Notes: generated by a model from the letters alone, not told the origin. Numbered from the stretch's first letter, positions 1 through 9,254 are shown. The stretch is 64,000 bases of DNA from Verrucomicrobiales bacterium (GCA_029213005.1 JARGPI010000029.1:1-64000), one strand, 5' to 3'. Program-made: numbers and translations.

Positions 1-54
1 GCAAGAGCAAGAGCAAGAGCAAGAGCAAGAGCAAGAGCAAGAGCAAGAGCAAGA
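1..54. repeat. GCAAGA hexanucleotide tract, right end of a composite repeat (copy A)
   Basis: Nine perfect GCAAGA units run from the first base of the window and end just before the MBL gene's stop codon. The tract matches the pure repeat arm of the composite elements at 18131, 41508 and 55575. The rest of this copy (palindromes, degenerate arm, loop) would lie to the left of the window, so calling it a member of the family is inference from the tract alone. Confidence 0.85.
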
Positions 55-71
55 ACTCTGTCTGCCGAAAA

Positions 72-977
72 TTACTGCTTTTCCCAGTAGATTCGGATCC
101 CGTCGGCGCACATGTCGGTTCCGTTGATTACCTGATAACGTTGCCAGTCGGGGTGGGGCACTTCGAGGCGGAAGGCCTGCTCGAGATTGAAAGCGGCGTA
201 GGCCACTTGAAGTGACTCGGGATCCATTCCCTCCGCGAGTCTCGCCCGGACAAACTCGGCGTTCAGCTCGACGGCGTCTCGGTAATCTGCGAGATGACGG
301 GCTGGATCTTCGACTTTTCCGAAGTGTGTGAGATAAAGAGCCGCAAATTTTTCCCCGGCAAGTCGGTCAATCGTCGCCAGGGTATGCTCGAGGTGAAATT
401 GAGGAGGTGCTGAAGTGACTGAAATGTAGTCAAAATCCGGCAGCTTTGCTCCGGCGGAATCCCCACTGAAGACGACATCCCCGATGGCGAAGCAGTGATG
501 ATGAAACGCATGGCCCGGAGTATCGAGGGCGCGAATCTCAAGGCCGGCACAACTGGCGACTTCGCCGTCGTTGACGATCACCACCTTTTCCTCCGGAGCC
601 GGAGGGAGCGCACCCCAGAGGGTATCAAAACGATCGCCATAGACCATCCGGGCACTTTCTTCCAGTCGTGACGGATCGATGAGGTGCTTTGCGCCTTTGG
701 GATGAACGTGGACCGGGATGCCCTGCGAAGCCCACCATCCGGCGCCTCCGGAATGATCCAGATGAACGTGGGTGACAAATACCGCTGCTACATCGCCGGG
801 GCTGAAACCGAGTGCTTTGATTTCATCAATCAGAGTCTCGCGGCAGGATTCCGGACCGGTTTCAATCAGGATCAGTCCCTCCGGTCCTTCAATGAGATAT
901 GAAGCGATCGCTTCCCGGACGCCCTGAAAATTCAGATCTATGGTGTGGATTTTGATGGTAAACCTTAATGGCGCCAT
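72..977 (-). CDS. MBL-fold metallo-hydrolase
   Basis: A metallo-beta-lactamase-fold hydrolase of about 301 residues. It carries the metal-binding motif THVHLDH (about residues 69-75). Further family landmarks are a DTPGHAFHHH stretch, a GDSAG motif giving the bridging aspartate, and LTHFG near the C-terminus. The family binds two metal ions and hydrolyses thioesters, lactones or similar bonds; the substrate cannot be read from sequence. The frame is open back to 1058, which would overlap trpA. I chose the internal ATG at 977 because the protein then begins MAPLRFTIKIHTIDL, as homologues do, and GGAGG lies just upstream. The gene is divergent from trpA, leaving only 68 bp for both promoters. 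Probably a stand-alone cytoplasmic enzyme. Confidence 0.85.
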   Translation of the reverse strand: MAPLRFTIKIHTIDLNFQGVREAIASYLIEGPEGLILIETGPESCRETLIDEIKALGFSPGDVAAVFVTHVHLDHSGGAGWWASQGIPVHVHPKGAKHLIDPSRLEESARMVYGDRFDTLWGALPPAPEEKVVIVNDGEVASCAGLEIRALDTPGHAFHHHCFAIGDVVFSGDSAGAKLPDFDYISVTSAPPQFHLEHTLATIDRLAGEKFAALYLTHFGKVEDPARHLADYRDAVELNAEFVRARLAEGMDPESLQVAYAAFNLEQAFRLEVPHPDWQRYQVINGTDMCADGIRIYWEKQ

Positions 978-1045
978 CTCCTCCGTCAACGTTTCAAGCT
1001 TTTCGGTTTCAAAAATCGAATTCCCGTCGATAATTCGCCGACCAA

Positions 1046-1855
1046 ATGAGCGACTCAAATCGAATAGATCAGTGCTTTGCCAAACTCAAGAGTGAGAGTA
1101 AGGCAGCTTTCGTAGCCTACGTGTGTGCAGGCGATCCTAACATGGATGAATGCCTCAAGATTATGAAAGGGCTCGAGTCTGCCGGTGTCGATATCATTGA
1201 ACTCGGCGTGCCCTTTTCCGACCCGATGGCGGATGGTGTCGTCAATCAGATGGCAGCGCATCGCGCCCTGGAAGCAGGGGCGACCTTTCCCGGTGTTCTG
1301 GAACTGATCAAAAAGTTCCGGGAAACCTCCGAGGTTCCCATCGTTCTGTTCACTTATCTGAATCCGGTCTACACCTACGGTTTTGAGCGTTTTCATATCG
1401 ATTCCGCCGCTGCGGGAGTGGACGGCGTGCTGTTGCTCGATTTGCCTCCGGAGGAAGCGGCGAAGAATGCTGACATGCGGGAGACTGCTGAATTGAAGCA
1501 TATTCGTCTGATCGCTCCGACAACTCCCGGTGAAAGGATTCCCCAGCTGGCGGCGTCTGCAGAAGGATTTATTTACTACGTTTCCCGCGAAGGCGTGACC
1601 GGTGCTCAGACGAGTCTCGCCGAGGGGATTGCCGAAAATGTGGCAAACATACAAAAGCATACCGACGTGCCGATTGTGGTGGGATTTGGGATCTCGACAC
1701 CGGAGCAGTCCGCCACCGTCGCTGAGGCGGCGGAAGGGGTTGTTGTGGGAAGTGCGATCGTCAGGATCGTCGAGCAGAACGCGTCAGATCCCGATGTGGC
1801 GGCGAAGGTTGAAGCCTTCGTCAAACCGCTTGTCGATGGTGCTAAGTCGGTATAA
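1046..1855 (+). CDS. trpA: Tryptophan synthase alpha subunit
   Basis: Cleaves indole-3-glycerol phosphate to indole and glyceraldehyde-3-phosphate, passing indole to TrpB. The 269-residue length is normal for the family. The catalytic acid and base fall in IIELGVPFSDPMADG, as E52 and D63. The phosphate-binding end is seen in VVGFGIST and VVVGSAIV, and the flexible loop in YYVSREGVTGAQ. TrpB is not in the window, so the usual trpBA pair is either split or continues elsewhere. The gene instead leads directly into dapF, dapA and dapB on the same strand, with gaps of 27, 39 and 20 bp, so co-transcription with lysine/peptidoglycan precursor synthesis is likely. No strong Shine-Dalgarno sequence precedes the ATG. 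Confidence 0.97.
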   Translation: MSDSNRIDQCFAKLKSESKAAFVAYVCAGDPNMDECLKIMKGLESAGVDIIELGVPFSDPMADGVVNQMAAHRALEAGATFPGVLELIKKFRETSEVPIVLFTYLNPVYTYGFERFHIDSAAAGVDGVLLLDLPPEEAAKNADMRETAELKHIRLIAPTTPGERIPQLAASAEGFIYYVSREGVTGAQTSLAEGIAENVANIQKHTDVPIVVGFGISTPEQSATVAEAAEGVVVGSAIVRIVEQNASDPDVAAKVEAFVKPLVDGAKSV

Positions 1856-1882
1856 TTTCCGAAAATTTGACCTAGACTCATC

Positions 1883-2701
1883 ATGCCGAAATTCTGGAAA
1901 ATGAACGGTGCGGGCAACGACTTTGTTGTCATCGACAATCGTGATCACTCTCTCGACCTGACAAAGGAGCAAATCGCTCTGCTTTGTCAGCGCCAGCGTG
2001 GCGTCGGGGCCGATGGATTGCTGGCGGTTGAGCCCGCAGAAAATGGTGCCGATTTCCGGATGCGTTATTACAATGCTGACGGTGGCGAAGCGGAGATGTG
2101 CGGAAACGGAGCGCGTTGTTTCGGTCGTTTTGTCAATTTCCTGAGCGGTGAGAAACTGGAATCGACCACTTTCGAAACCATCGCCGGAGTGATTGGCGCT
2201 GAGTTTGTCGGCGATCAGGTGCGGATCGCGTTGAGCCCGCCTTTTGACAAAGAACTGAACGAACCTCTCGAACTCGCTGGAGAAACTCACACGGTTCATT
2301 CCGTGAATACCGGGGTTCCTCATGCAGTGGTTTTTGTCGATGATCTCGACGGTCTCGATATCAGAAAAATGGGTGCAGCGACCCGTTACCACGAACATTT
2401 TGCCCCGGCGGGAACCAACGCCAATTTTGTGGCGATCGAAGGCTCCGGAGCGATCCGGATTCGAACCTATGAGCGGGGTGTCGAAGACGAGACCCTCGCC
2501 TGCGGAACCGGGATGGCGGCCTGTGCCTTGATTTATTCTGAGCTGCACGATATAGATGGACCGATCAAAGTCCGCGTGGCGGGCGGCGACGTCCTTGAGA
2601 TCGGATTCAACCGCGATGGCAGCGACTACAGCGATGTGACTTTGCTCGGTCCCGCCGAATTTACCTTTGAAGGCAATCTGCTAATCCCGTCGATCGCCTG
2701 A
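1883..2701 (+). CDS. dapF: Diaminopimelate epimerase
   Basis: Interconverts LL- and meso-diaminopimelate, supplying the meso form for peptidoglycan cross-links and lysine. The two catalytic cysteines are visible: C73 in EMCGNGARC and C207 in LACGTGMAAC. The N-terminus FWKMNGAGNDFVVID is the family hallmark, and the length (272 residues) is standard. The gene starts 27 bp after trpA and is followed 39 bp later by dapA, so it sits in the middle of the likely trpA-dapFAB transcript. No unusual residues or interruptions were seen. Confidence 0.97.
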   Translation: MPKFWKMNGAGNDFVVIDNRDHSLDLTKEQIALLCQRQRGVGADGLLAVEPAENGADFRMRYYNADGGEAEMCGNGARCFGRFVNFLSGEKLESTTFETIAGVIGAEFVGDQVRIALSPPFDKELNEPLELAGETHTVHSVNTGVPHAVVFVDDLDGLDIRKMGAATRYHEHFAPAGTNANFVAIEGSGAIRIRTYERGVEDETLACGTGMAACALIYSELHDIDGPIKVRVAGGDVLEIGFNRDGSDYSDVTLLGPAEFTFEGNLLIPSIA

Positions 2702-2740
2702 CCCAAGACTTTTTTACCACTCTAATATATAACTGATACT

Positions 2741-3622
2741 ATGTTTGCAGGAGCACATACCGCACTGGCTACACCATTTCTCGACGACGGCACGATCGAT
2801 GCCGAGCGGTTCCGGGATTTGATTGATGCCAGTCTTAGCAACGGAATCAGCGGAGTCGTTCCGACGGGAACGACCGGGGAATCTCCCACGCTGTCCCACG
2901 AAGAACACAATCTCGTGATCGAGCTGGCGGTAAAACACACTAAAAAACGTGGATTGGTTATCGCCGGAACAGGTTCCAATTCTACTCGCGAAGCGATTGC
3001 GATGACGCAGCACGCCGAGAAAATCGGTGCGGATGCCGCTCTCCTGGTGGCGCCCTATTACAACAAGCCTTCCCAGGAAGGGTTGTTCCGCCACTATCAG
3101 GCAATTGCCGATGCCACCGAGCTGCCCCTGATGCTTTATTCGATCCCGGGCCGTTGTGGTATCGCCATCGAGACGGAAACCGTGGTGAGATTGGCGGAAT
3201 CCTGCAGCAACATCCGGGCGATCAAAGAGGCCGGCGGAGATGTCCAGAAAGTCATCGAATTGAGAGCCGCGCTTCCCGCTGATTTCGAAATCCTCTCGGG
3301 TGACGATGGCTTGACGATTGATTTTATGAAAGCCGGTGGATGCGGCGTTGTCTCTGTGGCATCGAATTTGATTCCCAAAGTCATGGCGGACATGGTTCAG
3401 GCCATGCTTGACGGAAACGAAGCTGAGGCCATGGCGCTCAATGAGAAGTATGCGCCGCTCTTTGAAGGATTCCTTCAACTCGACACCAATCCGGTGCCGA
3501 TCAAAGCCGCTTTGAGCCTTGCCGGAAAATGTTCCGACCGGGTGCGCCTTCCCATGGTCAAGTTGTCCGACGAGAAAAAGGCGGAATTGAGGAGCATTCT
3601 CACTGATCTGGGCCTGGTATAA
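2741..3622 (+). CDS. dapA: 4-hydroxy-tetrahydrodipicolinate synthase
   Basis: Condenses pyruvate with aspartate semialdehyde, the entry step into the diaminopimelate/lysine pathway. The Schiff-base lysine is K162 in IKEAGGD, the catalytic tyrosine Y133 in MLYSIPGR, and the dihydroxyacid-binding motif is VPTGTTGES (residues 40-48). The 293-residue length and a TIM-barrel pattern with no gaps agree with the family. The product is used directly by dapB, the next gene. A short AT-rich leader (2702-2740) could hold a local promoter, but no clear -35 element is visible. Confidence 0.97.
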   Translation: MFAGAHTALATPFLDDGTIDAERFRDLIDASLSNGISGVVPTGTTGESPTLSHEEHNLVIELAVKHTKKRGLVIAGTGSNSTREAIAMTQHAEKIGADAALLVAPYYNKPSQEGLFRHYQAIADATELPLMLYSIPGRCGIAIETETVVRLAESCSNIRAIKEAGGDVQKVIELRAALPADFEILSGDDGLTIDFMKAGGCGVVSVASNLIPKVMADMVQAMLDGNEAEAMALNEKYAPLFEGFLQLDTNPVPIKAALSLAGKCSDRVRLPMVKLSDEKKAELRSILTDLGLV

Positions 3623-3642
3623 CTTCAGACTGTATAGCTGAT

Positions 3643-4389
3643 ATGAGTGAGCTGAAAATCCTGGTAACCGGCTGCAAAGGCCGGATGGGTCAGACCGTGA
3701 CCGAGTGTGCCAATCAAGATGCTGATACGGTTGCTGAAGTGGGGATCGACATGGGGGACTCCCTGGAGGATGCGATCGTCAAATGCGATGCAATCATCGA
3801 TTTTACCCTGCCGACTTTCACCAGAGAGTTGGTCGAATCTGCGTTGAAGCACGGAAAAATTCTCGTAATGGGAACCACCGGGCACGACGACGACCTGTTA
3901 AAATTGATCGACGAGGCATCGAAGGAAATCCCGATCGTTCACGCTCCTAATTTTTCGGTGGGAGTGAACACACTTTTCTGGCTGACCCGGAAAACCACTG
4001 AAATTCTGGGTAAAGATTTTGATCTCGAAGTGGTGGAGATGCATCACCGTCACAAAAAAGATTCACCCAGTGGAACGGCCCGAAGGCTCGCCGAGATCCT
4101 CGCTGAGGCGCGTGAGCTTTCTTACGACGATGATTGTCGCCACGGTCGCTTCGGCGATGTGGGGGCGCGGACCAGTGACGAAATTGGCGTTCATGCCGTT
4201 CGCGGCGGGGACGTGGTGGGGGATCATACCGTTATCTATGCCGCTGATGGCGAGCGCATTGAGCTGACTCACAAAGCGTCGAGTCGCTACACCTTTGCCA
4301 GTGGCGCAGTGCGTGCTGCCAAATGGGTCAAATCAGAGGGGCACCGCAACGGGCTCTTCGATATGCAGGACGTTCTGGGCCTGAAGTAA
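3643..4389 (+). CDS. dapB: 4-hydroxy-tetrahydrodipicolinate reductase
   Basis: Reduces the DapA product to tetrahydrodipicolinate with NAD(P)H. The N-terminal Rossmann motif is VTGCKGRMGQ (G10 to G16). The catalytic/substrate signature EMHHRHKKDSPSGTA covers residues 132-146, with H134, H135 and K139. At 248 residues it is slightly short of the enterobacterial enzyme but complete. It is the last gene of the trpA-dapFAB group; a strong stem-loop follows 23 bp after the stop codon. Confidence 0.97.
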   Translation: MSELKILVTGCKGRMGQTVTECANQDADTVAEVGIDMGDSLEDAIVKCDAIIDFTLPTFTRELVESALKHGKILVMGTTGHDDDLLKLIDEASKEIPIVHAPNFSVGVNTLFWLTRKTTEILGKDFDLEVVEMHHRHKKDSPSGTARRLAEILAEARELSYDDDCRHGRFGDVGARTSDEIGVHAVRGGDVVGDHTVIYAADGERIELTHKASSRYTFASGAVRAAKWVKSEGHRNGLFDMQDVLGLK

Positions 4390-4412
4390 CTGACTTCGGT
4401 CAATTAGTCGCC

Positions 4413-4446
4413 AATTCGATCGCGATGAAAGATTCGCGACCGAATT
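4413..4446 (+). terminator. Stem-loop after dapB
   Basis: Inverted arms AATTCGATCGCGA and TCGCGACCGAATT pair over 13 positions with one mismatch around an 8-base loop. There is no clean T-run after it. It may stabilise or attenuate the dap transcript rather than act as a classical intrinsic terminator. Confidence 0.45.
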
Positions 4447-4518
4447 GTTGAATCCAAAAGAGCCGCTTTCGCGAATGAATCGTACCATTCCGGACTTTGC
4501 GACTTTTGATACCTATTT

Positions 4519-5451
4519 ATGGATTCCCAAGCGACACAGAAGAAGGTTGAGCTTCCGGATCAGTCGGACGGCGTATCCTCGATGAAAATCGACCCGAAAC
4601 GGGTCCTTCCTTATATTTTCATCCATGGCGGTTGTCTGGCAGTGATTTGGGTGGGGTGGAGCTGGTTTGCTGTGGCTGCAGCGGTGTTTCTGTATGTGGT
4701 CAGAATGTTCGCCATTACCGCTTTCTACCATCGCTATTTTTCGCATCGAGCGTTTAAAGCAAACCGCTTGATGCAATTTATCTTTGCGGTGTGGGGGCAT
4801 ACCTCAATGCAGGGCGGTGCTCTCTGGTGGGCTGCCAATCACCGCCATCATCACAATCATTCCGATGAAACCCACGACAAACATTCACCGGTTCAGTCGG
4901 GTTTCTGGTTTGCCCACATCGGTTGGTTGTTCTATCCCGAAAATTTCTCTACGGATTATCAGAAGGTAAAGGACTACGCCAAGTTTCCGGAACTGGTTTT
5001 CTTGAATCGATATGACTACATCGTGCCTCTGGCATACGGGGCTATGTTACTGGGTCTGGGAGCCTTGCTGGAGAGCTATTTTCCAGGACTGGGCACGAAT
5101 GCATGGCAGCTGTTTGTGTGGGGATTCTTTATCAGCACGGTAGTGCTACTTCACGGTACTCTTTTCATTAACTCGCTGGCTCATGTGTGGGGCAGCCGTC
5201 GATTCGAAACCGAAGACGACAGTCGCAATAACTTTTTACTGGCGTTGATCACCCTCGGCGAGGGCTGGCACAATAATCACCATCGTTATCAACATTCCGC
5301 TCAACAGGGCTTTTACTGGTTTGAAGTTGATCTGAGTTACTATGCTTTGAGGGCAATGGAAAAGCTTGGATTGATTTACGACCTGAAACCGGTTCCCGCC
5401 CGTATTTACGATGAAGCCGGGCAACAAAAGAAAGCCCGAATAGGGAAATGA
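4519..5451 (+). CDS. Fatty acid desaturase (acyl-CoA delta-9 type)
   Basis: A membrane di-iron desaturase of 310 residues that introduces a double bond into an acyl chain. All three histidine boxes are present: HRYFSH (H71-H76), NHRHHH (H108-H112) and HNNHH (H251-H255). Hydrophobic stretches at about 30-65 and 165-220 fit two pairs of membrane helices. The C-terminal box GEGWHNNHHRYQHSAQQG is typical of the stearoyl-CoA desaturase group. The stop overlaps the next start by 4 bp, placing it at the head of the lipid operon. It plausibly makes the unsaturated substrate for the Cfa-type methyltransferases downstream. Regiospecificity is inferred from family only. Confidence 0.93.
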   Translation: MDSQATQKKVELPDQSDGVSSMKIDPKRVLPYIFIHGGCLAVIWVGWSWFAVAAAVFLYVVRMFAITAFYHRYFSHRAFKANRLMQFIFAVWGHTSMQGGALWWAANHRHHHNHSDETHDKHSPVQSGFWFAHIGWLFYPENFSTDYQKVKDYAKFPELVFLNRYDYIVPLAYGAMLLGLGALLESYFPGLGTNAWQLFVWGFFISTVVLLHGTLFINSLAHVWGSRRFETEDDSRNNFLLALITLGEGWHNNHHRYQHSAQQGFYWFEVDLSYYALRAMEKLGLIYDLKPVPARIYDEAGQQKKARIGK

Positions 5452-6719
5452 GTGAGAAAATTGCTATCATCGGAAGCGGAATCGCCGGCCTCAGCTCTGC
5501 CTGGTTTCTACACCGGAAGTATGATGTTTCCGTTTACGAAGCCGACTCGCGAATTGGAGGACACAGCTATACCGTCACGGTTCCGGAAGGCGATGGAGAG
5601 GTCAATTTTGACGCGGGTTTTATGGTCTACAATGAGGTGACCTATCCTCATTTGACTCGACTGTTCAAGGAACTGGATGTGCCGACCAAGTCGACATCTA
5701 TGTCATTCAGTGTGCATCACGGACCATCCGGTTTGGAATGGAACGGAGCCGGTTTGAACACGCTGTTCGCGCAGCGGAAGAATTTGTTCAATCTCCGGCA
5801 CTGGAAATTTCTCGTGCAACTAAACCGATTTAACAAGGAAGCGATTACTGCGCTCGACGAACCCGAGTGGCAGTCGATGACGCTCTCGGAATATGTGGAA
5901 AAGAGGGGCTATGGAAGTGACTTTCTGGACCGGTATTTGATACCGATGAGTTCGGCTGTGTGGTCCACTCCACCGGAGAAGATGCTCCAGTTTCCAGCGG
6001 TCACACTTCTGAGGTTCTGGCACAACCACGGATTTCTGGGGCTCGCCACGCAGCACCCGTGGAGAACGGTTTGCGGAGGATCTCAAGCCTACGTTGAGAG
6101 AGTGATCCGTCCGTTTCGTGATCAAATCTATATCAACCAACCGGTAACCAGGGTGGAAAGAAGAGGGGAGTCGGTATACCTGTCAGTCAGGGAGGGGTCA
6201 GAGGAGCGATATGATCGGGTAATCTTTGCGACTCACGCGCCCACCAGTTTGAAGATCCTTGGCGACCCGACACCGGATGAGTCGGAGATACTCGCCGCTT
6301 TTGCCTATCAACCGAACGAAATCAAAATTCACTCTGACCCAAAGGTGATGCCCCGGAATAGCAAATGCTGGGCATCATGGAACTATCGTTCCAACAGTCA
6401 GGGGATTCCCACTACCCATTATTGGATGAACAGTCTGCAGGGAGTTTCGAAAGATGAGAACTACTTTGTGTCCTTAAACGCCAGCGATCTGGTTAAAAAG
6501 GAAAAGGTTCACCGCGAGATGTCTCTCGAGCATCCGCTGTTTGATTTGGAGGCTATTGGCGCACAGAAAAGGATTCGGGACTTAAACCGTGCCACAGATG
6601 GTAAGCGTACTTACTTTGCGGGAGCCTGGACGAGGTACGGCTTCCATGAAGATGGAATCCTGTCAGCGGTGAAAGTATGTGAACAAATATTGGGAGGGGA
6701 TCCATGGGAGCTGCGTTGA
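5448..6719 (+). CDS. FAD-dependent amine-oxidase-family oxidoreductase
   Basis: A 423-residue flavoprotein with the dinucleotide-binding motif IIGSGIAGLSSAW (glycines 9, 11, 14), an ADP-ribose glutamate in VYEADSRIGG, and a C-terminal FAD motif FAGAWTRYGFHEDGILSA. It belongs to the NAD(P)-binding/amine-oxidase superfamily whose members are regularly found beside DUF1365 and cyclopropane-fatty-acid synthase genes. Its start overlaps the desaturase stop (ATGA), and its end overlaps the DUF1365 gene by 16 bp, so translation is probably coupled. It may oxidise or desaturate a methylated acyl chain; this is inference from the neighbourhood. Confidence 0.9.
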   Translation: MSEKIAIIGSGIAGLSSAWFLHRKYDVSVYEADSRIGGHSYTVTVPEGDGEVNFDAGFMVYNEVTYPHLTRLFKELDVPTKSTSMSFSVHHGPSGLEWNGAGLNTLFAQRKNLFNLRHWKFLVQLNRFNKEAITALDEPEWQSMTLSEYVEKRGYGSDFLDRYLIPMSSAVWSTPPEKMLQFPAVTLLRFWHNHGFLGLATQHPWRTVCGGSQAYVERVIRPFRDQIYINQPVTRVERRGESVYLSVREGSEERYDRVIFATHAPTSLKILGDPTPDESEILAAFAYQPNEIKIHSDPKVMPRNSKCWASWNYRSNSQGIPTTHYWMNSLQGVSKDENYFVSLNASDLVKKEKVHREMSLEHPLFDLEAIGAQKRIRDLNRATDGKRTYFAGAWTRYGFHEDGILSAVKVCEQILGGDPWELR

Positions 6720-7519
6720 ATTCCTGTCTCTACGACTGCAAAGTGGTTCATAAACGCCTCGTGCCATCCCAACACGAATTCTGTTACCGTTTATTTTATT
6801 TTGATGTCGATCTGGATGAATTGCCTGAATTGAATCGGAAGGTGAAATTGATGGGTCGGAAGCCCTGGAGTCTTTACCGCATTTTAGTGAAAGACCATAT
6901 TGATCTCGGTAAGACGGAGATTCGGTCCAATTTAAAAGAGTGGCTTCACGATCACGGAGTGGAGTTGCGGAGTGACGATAAAGTTCGGCTTTTAACGATG
7001 CCCCGCGTTCTTGGATACATTTTCAATCCGGTGTGTTTCTATAGTATTTTTTCGATGGATGGGACTCCCCGTCACGTGGTGGTGGAAGTTTGCAATACGT
7101 TTCGGGAATTGAAGGGGTGGTTGGTTTCCGATTGTGATAGTCACGGAAGGTTCCAACTCCGGGCACCAAAGAATTTTTATGTGTCGCCGTTTTCAAAACT
7201 TCAGGCTGAATTCGACTTTCAGATCAAGATCCCGGACCAAAGTCTGAAGATTCACATCGATAACGTCGAAGACGATCAAACTACTCTGGTTAGCTGGATT
7301 CACGGAGAGAGAAAGCCGCTGAGCGATTGGCGCCTTCTCTGGTATTCGGTTCGCTTTCCGCTGCTCGGTTTGGTTGTGATTTTCAGAATCCATTGGCAGG
7401 CGTTACGCCTCTGGATGAAAAAGATTCCCTACTACAAAAAACATTTAAACCGGGACTTGCAGACAGATTTGTATCGTCCCCATTCTTCCATCTCCGACCC
7501 CATTAAAGACAAGTCATGA
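6704..7519 (+). CDS. DUF1365 family protein
   Basis: A 271-residue DUF1365 protein. Family signatures are the N-terminal LYDCKVVHKRLVPSQHEF, then FYFDVDLDELPEL, and FNPVCFYSIF in the middle. The biochemical role of DUF1365 is not settled; it is known mainly from co-occurrence with Cfa and the flavoprotein above. One hydrophobic segment near residues 215-235 could be membrane-associated. It overlaps both neighbours (16 bp upstream, 4 bp downstream), so the three products are probably made together and may act in one complex. Confidence 0.9.
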   Translation: MGAALNSCLYDCKVVHKRLVPSQHEFCYRLFYFDVDLDELPELNRKVKLMGRKPWSLYRILVKDHIDLGKTEIRSNLKEWLHDHGVELRSDDKVRLLTMPRVLGYIFNPVCFYSIFSMDGTPRHVVVEVCNTFRELKGWLVSDCDSHGRFQLRAPKNFYVSPFSKLQAEFDFQIKIPDQSLKIHIDNVEDDQTTLVSWIHGERKPLSDWRLLWYSVRFPLLGLVVIFRIHWQALRLWMKKIPYYKKHLNRDLQTDLYRPHSSISDPIKDKS

Positions 7520-8769
7520 ACGACAAACTAAATCCTTTTTTCTCCGGCATTTTGTTTAAGGTGCTATCAAGTTTTAATCAAGGAGAGCTAAGGCTGACCC
7601 TTCCGGACGGGACCTCTCACTGTTATGGGAACGGAGATGGCGCTCCCCGGGCAGAGATTCAGGTTAAGGATCCGGAGTTTTTCCGGAAGTGTGTGTTGCA
7701 CGGCAATGTGGGGCTGGGTGAGGCTTATGTGTTAGGTCATTGGGAGACTCCCGATATCCGCGCGGTGATCGAATGGTTTGCCATTAATGTGGCCTCTCAG
7801 AAAGATGCAAAGGGTGTCGCGGTGCAGGAAAAAATGGTGGGATTCCTCCGGTTGTTCGATCGGATGTCGCACTTGAAAAGAAAAAATACCAGGGATGGAA
7901 GTCGCAGAAATATCGAAGAGCACTATGACCTCGGGAATGATTTCTATCGATTGTGGCTTGATTCTTCGATGACCTACTCTTGTGCCAGGTTTACCGATAG
8001 CGCCGAGTCGCTGGAGGAGGCTCAAAACAATAAGTATGAGGCTTTATGCCGGAAATTGCAGTTAAAGAAAGAGGATCACGTCCTGGAAATAGGGTGTGGA
8101 TGGGGAGGTTTCAGTATTTATGCGGCCGGGAAATATGGCTGCCGAATCACCGGGGTAACGATATCGCCGGCCCAGCTTGAAGAGGCGGTCGCCCGGGTTA
8201 AGGCGGCAGGGCTTGAGGATCTTATCGAACTGCGGCTTCAGGATTACCGGGATATCGAAGGACAGTTCGATAAAATTGCCTCCATCGAGATGCTGGAAGC
8301 GGTTGGGGATGAGCATCTCAAAACCTGGTGTCAAAAGGTGAATGAGGTGCTGAAACCCAACGGTTTGGTTGCCGTGCAAATGATCACAGTGGCGGATCGT
8401 GATCATAAGACCTTGCGAAAAGGAACCGATTTTATTCAGAAACATATTTTCCCCGGATCTTTACTGCTCAGCGTGGGGCGAATGAACGAGGCCTTCAATG
8501 CCACCGGGGATCTGTTCCTGCATGGTCTTGAAGATATGGGAACCAGTTACCATCGAACCCTGCGCCACTGGTATGAAAATTTTAATGGTAGGTTAGCGGA
8601 AGTGAAAGCTCTCGGGTTTGATGAGCAATTTGTCAGGAAGTGGAATTACTACCTGAAGTATTGTGAAGCTGGTTTTTCTGCGCGGACGATCAGCGTCGTT
8701 CAAGGAGTCTACACCCGACCCTACAATGCAGCGGAACTGACTAAAGAAAACGGAGTTGCGATAATCTGA
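7516..8769 (+). CDS. Cyclopropane-fatty-acyl-phospholipid synthase family methyltransferase
   Basis: A SAM-dependent methyltransferase of 417 residues acting on unsaturated phospholipid acyl chains. Seen are the substrate-domain motif EHYDLGNDFYRLWLD, the SAM motif VLEIGCGWGG (about residues 189-198), the segment SIEMLEAVG, and the C-terminal WNYYLKYCEAGF typical of Cfa proteins. Cfa enzymes transfer a methylene across the double bond. Relatives in DUF1365-containing operons instead methylate or feed furan-fatty-acid synthesis, so the exact product is open. The gene sits between DUF1365 (4 bp overlap) and a DUF2062 gene (1 bp overlap). A second, different Cfa-like methyltransferase lies three genes on. 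Confidence 0.92.
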   Translation: MNDKLNPFFSGILFKVLSSFNQGELRLTLPDGTSHCYGNGDGAPRAEIQVKDPEFFRKCVLHGNVGLGEAYVLGHWETPDIRAVIEWFAINVASQKDAKGVAVQEKMVGFLRLFDRMSHLKRKNTRDGSRRNIEEHYDLGNDFYRLWLDSSMTYSCARFTDSAESLEEAQNNKYEALCRKLQLKKEDHVLEIGCGWGGFSIYAAGKYGCRITGVTISPAQLEEAVARVKAAGLEDLIELRLQDYRDIEGQFDKIASIEMLEAVGDEHLKTWCQKVNEVLKPNGLVAVQMITVADRDHKTLRKGTDFIQKHIFPGSLLLSVGRMNEAFNATGDLFLHGLEDMGTSYHRTLRHWYENFNGRLAEVKALGFDEQFVRKWNYYLKYCEAGFSARTISVVQGVYTRPYNAAELTKENGVAII

Positions 8770-9254
8770 TGGCTCAGGACGACAACGTGCCGCGTTCCTT
8801 TCTGGGGTATAAGCGGGTCCTCCGCCTGATCAAAACGCTTCTGACTCAGGGCGCTTCGCCCCGGAGAATCACTTTGGCTATTCTCGTGGGAATCGGAACT
8901 GGCTTATTTCCGATTTTAGGAACGCCGTCGATTCTAGGTTTAGCCTCGGGTTTGATCCTGAAGCTGAATCAGCCGGTGATTCACGGGATCAATACGCTTT
9001 GTATGCCGCTTCACATTGGAACGATATTGCCTTTTATCCGAATGGGGGAGAAGTTGTTCTCAGCTGACCCGATTGCGTTTTCGTTCCCGGTGATGCTGGA
9101 AATATTTTTCCGTTCCCCAGCAGAGTTCTTTTCTCTATATGGAATGACCTGCCTCCATTGTATTGCCGCGTGGGCGGTGAGTGTTCCATTCCTACTGGTG
9201 GTGCTTTACCCCGGAATCCTTGGTTTAATTCGTAAAACCAGACCGGCACTATGA
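8769..9254 (+). CDS. DUF2062 family membrane protein
   Basis: A 161-residue integral membrane protein. The segment ASPRRITLAILVGIGTGLFP matches the DUF2062 pattern of a basic patch followed by a glycine-rich helix. Three or more hydrophobic stretches follow (about 30-70, 75-95, 125-155). No catalytic motif is visible. DUF2062 proteins often accompany lipid and glycan genes, and here the gene is embedded in the lipid operon with 1-bp and 4-bp overlaps. A role in membrane-lipid handling is inferred from context. Confidence 0.75.
   Translation: MAQDDNVPRSFLGYKRVLRLIKTLLTQGASPRRITLAILVGIGTGLFPILGTPSILGLASGLILKLNQPVIHGINTLCMPLHIGTILPFIRMGEKLFSADPIAFSFPVMLEIFFRSPAEFFSLYGMTCLHCIAAWAVSVPFLLVVLYPGILGLIRKTRPAL

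Noticed and set aside
1..54. Possible CRISPR-like array
   Set aside because: The GCAAGA units are head to tail without spacers; it is a microsatellite tract.
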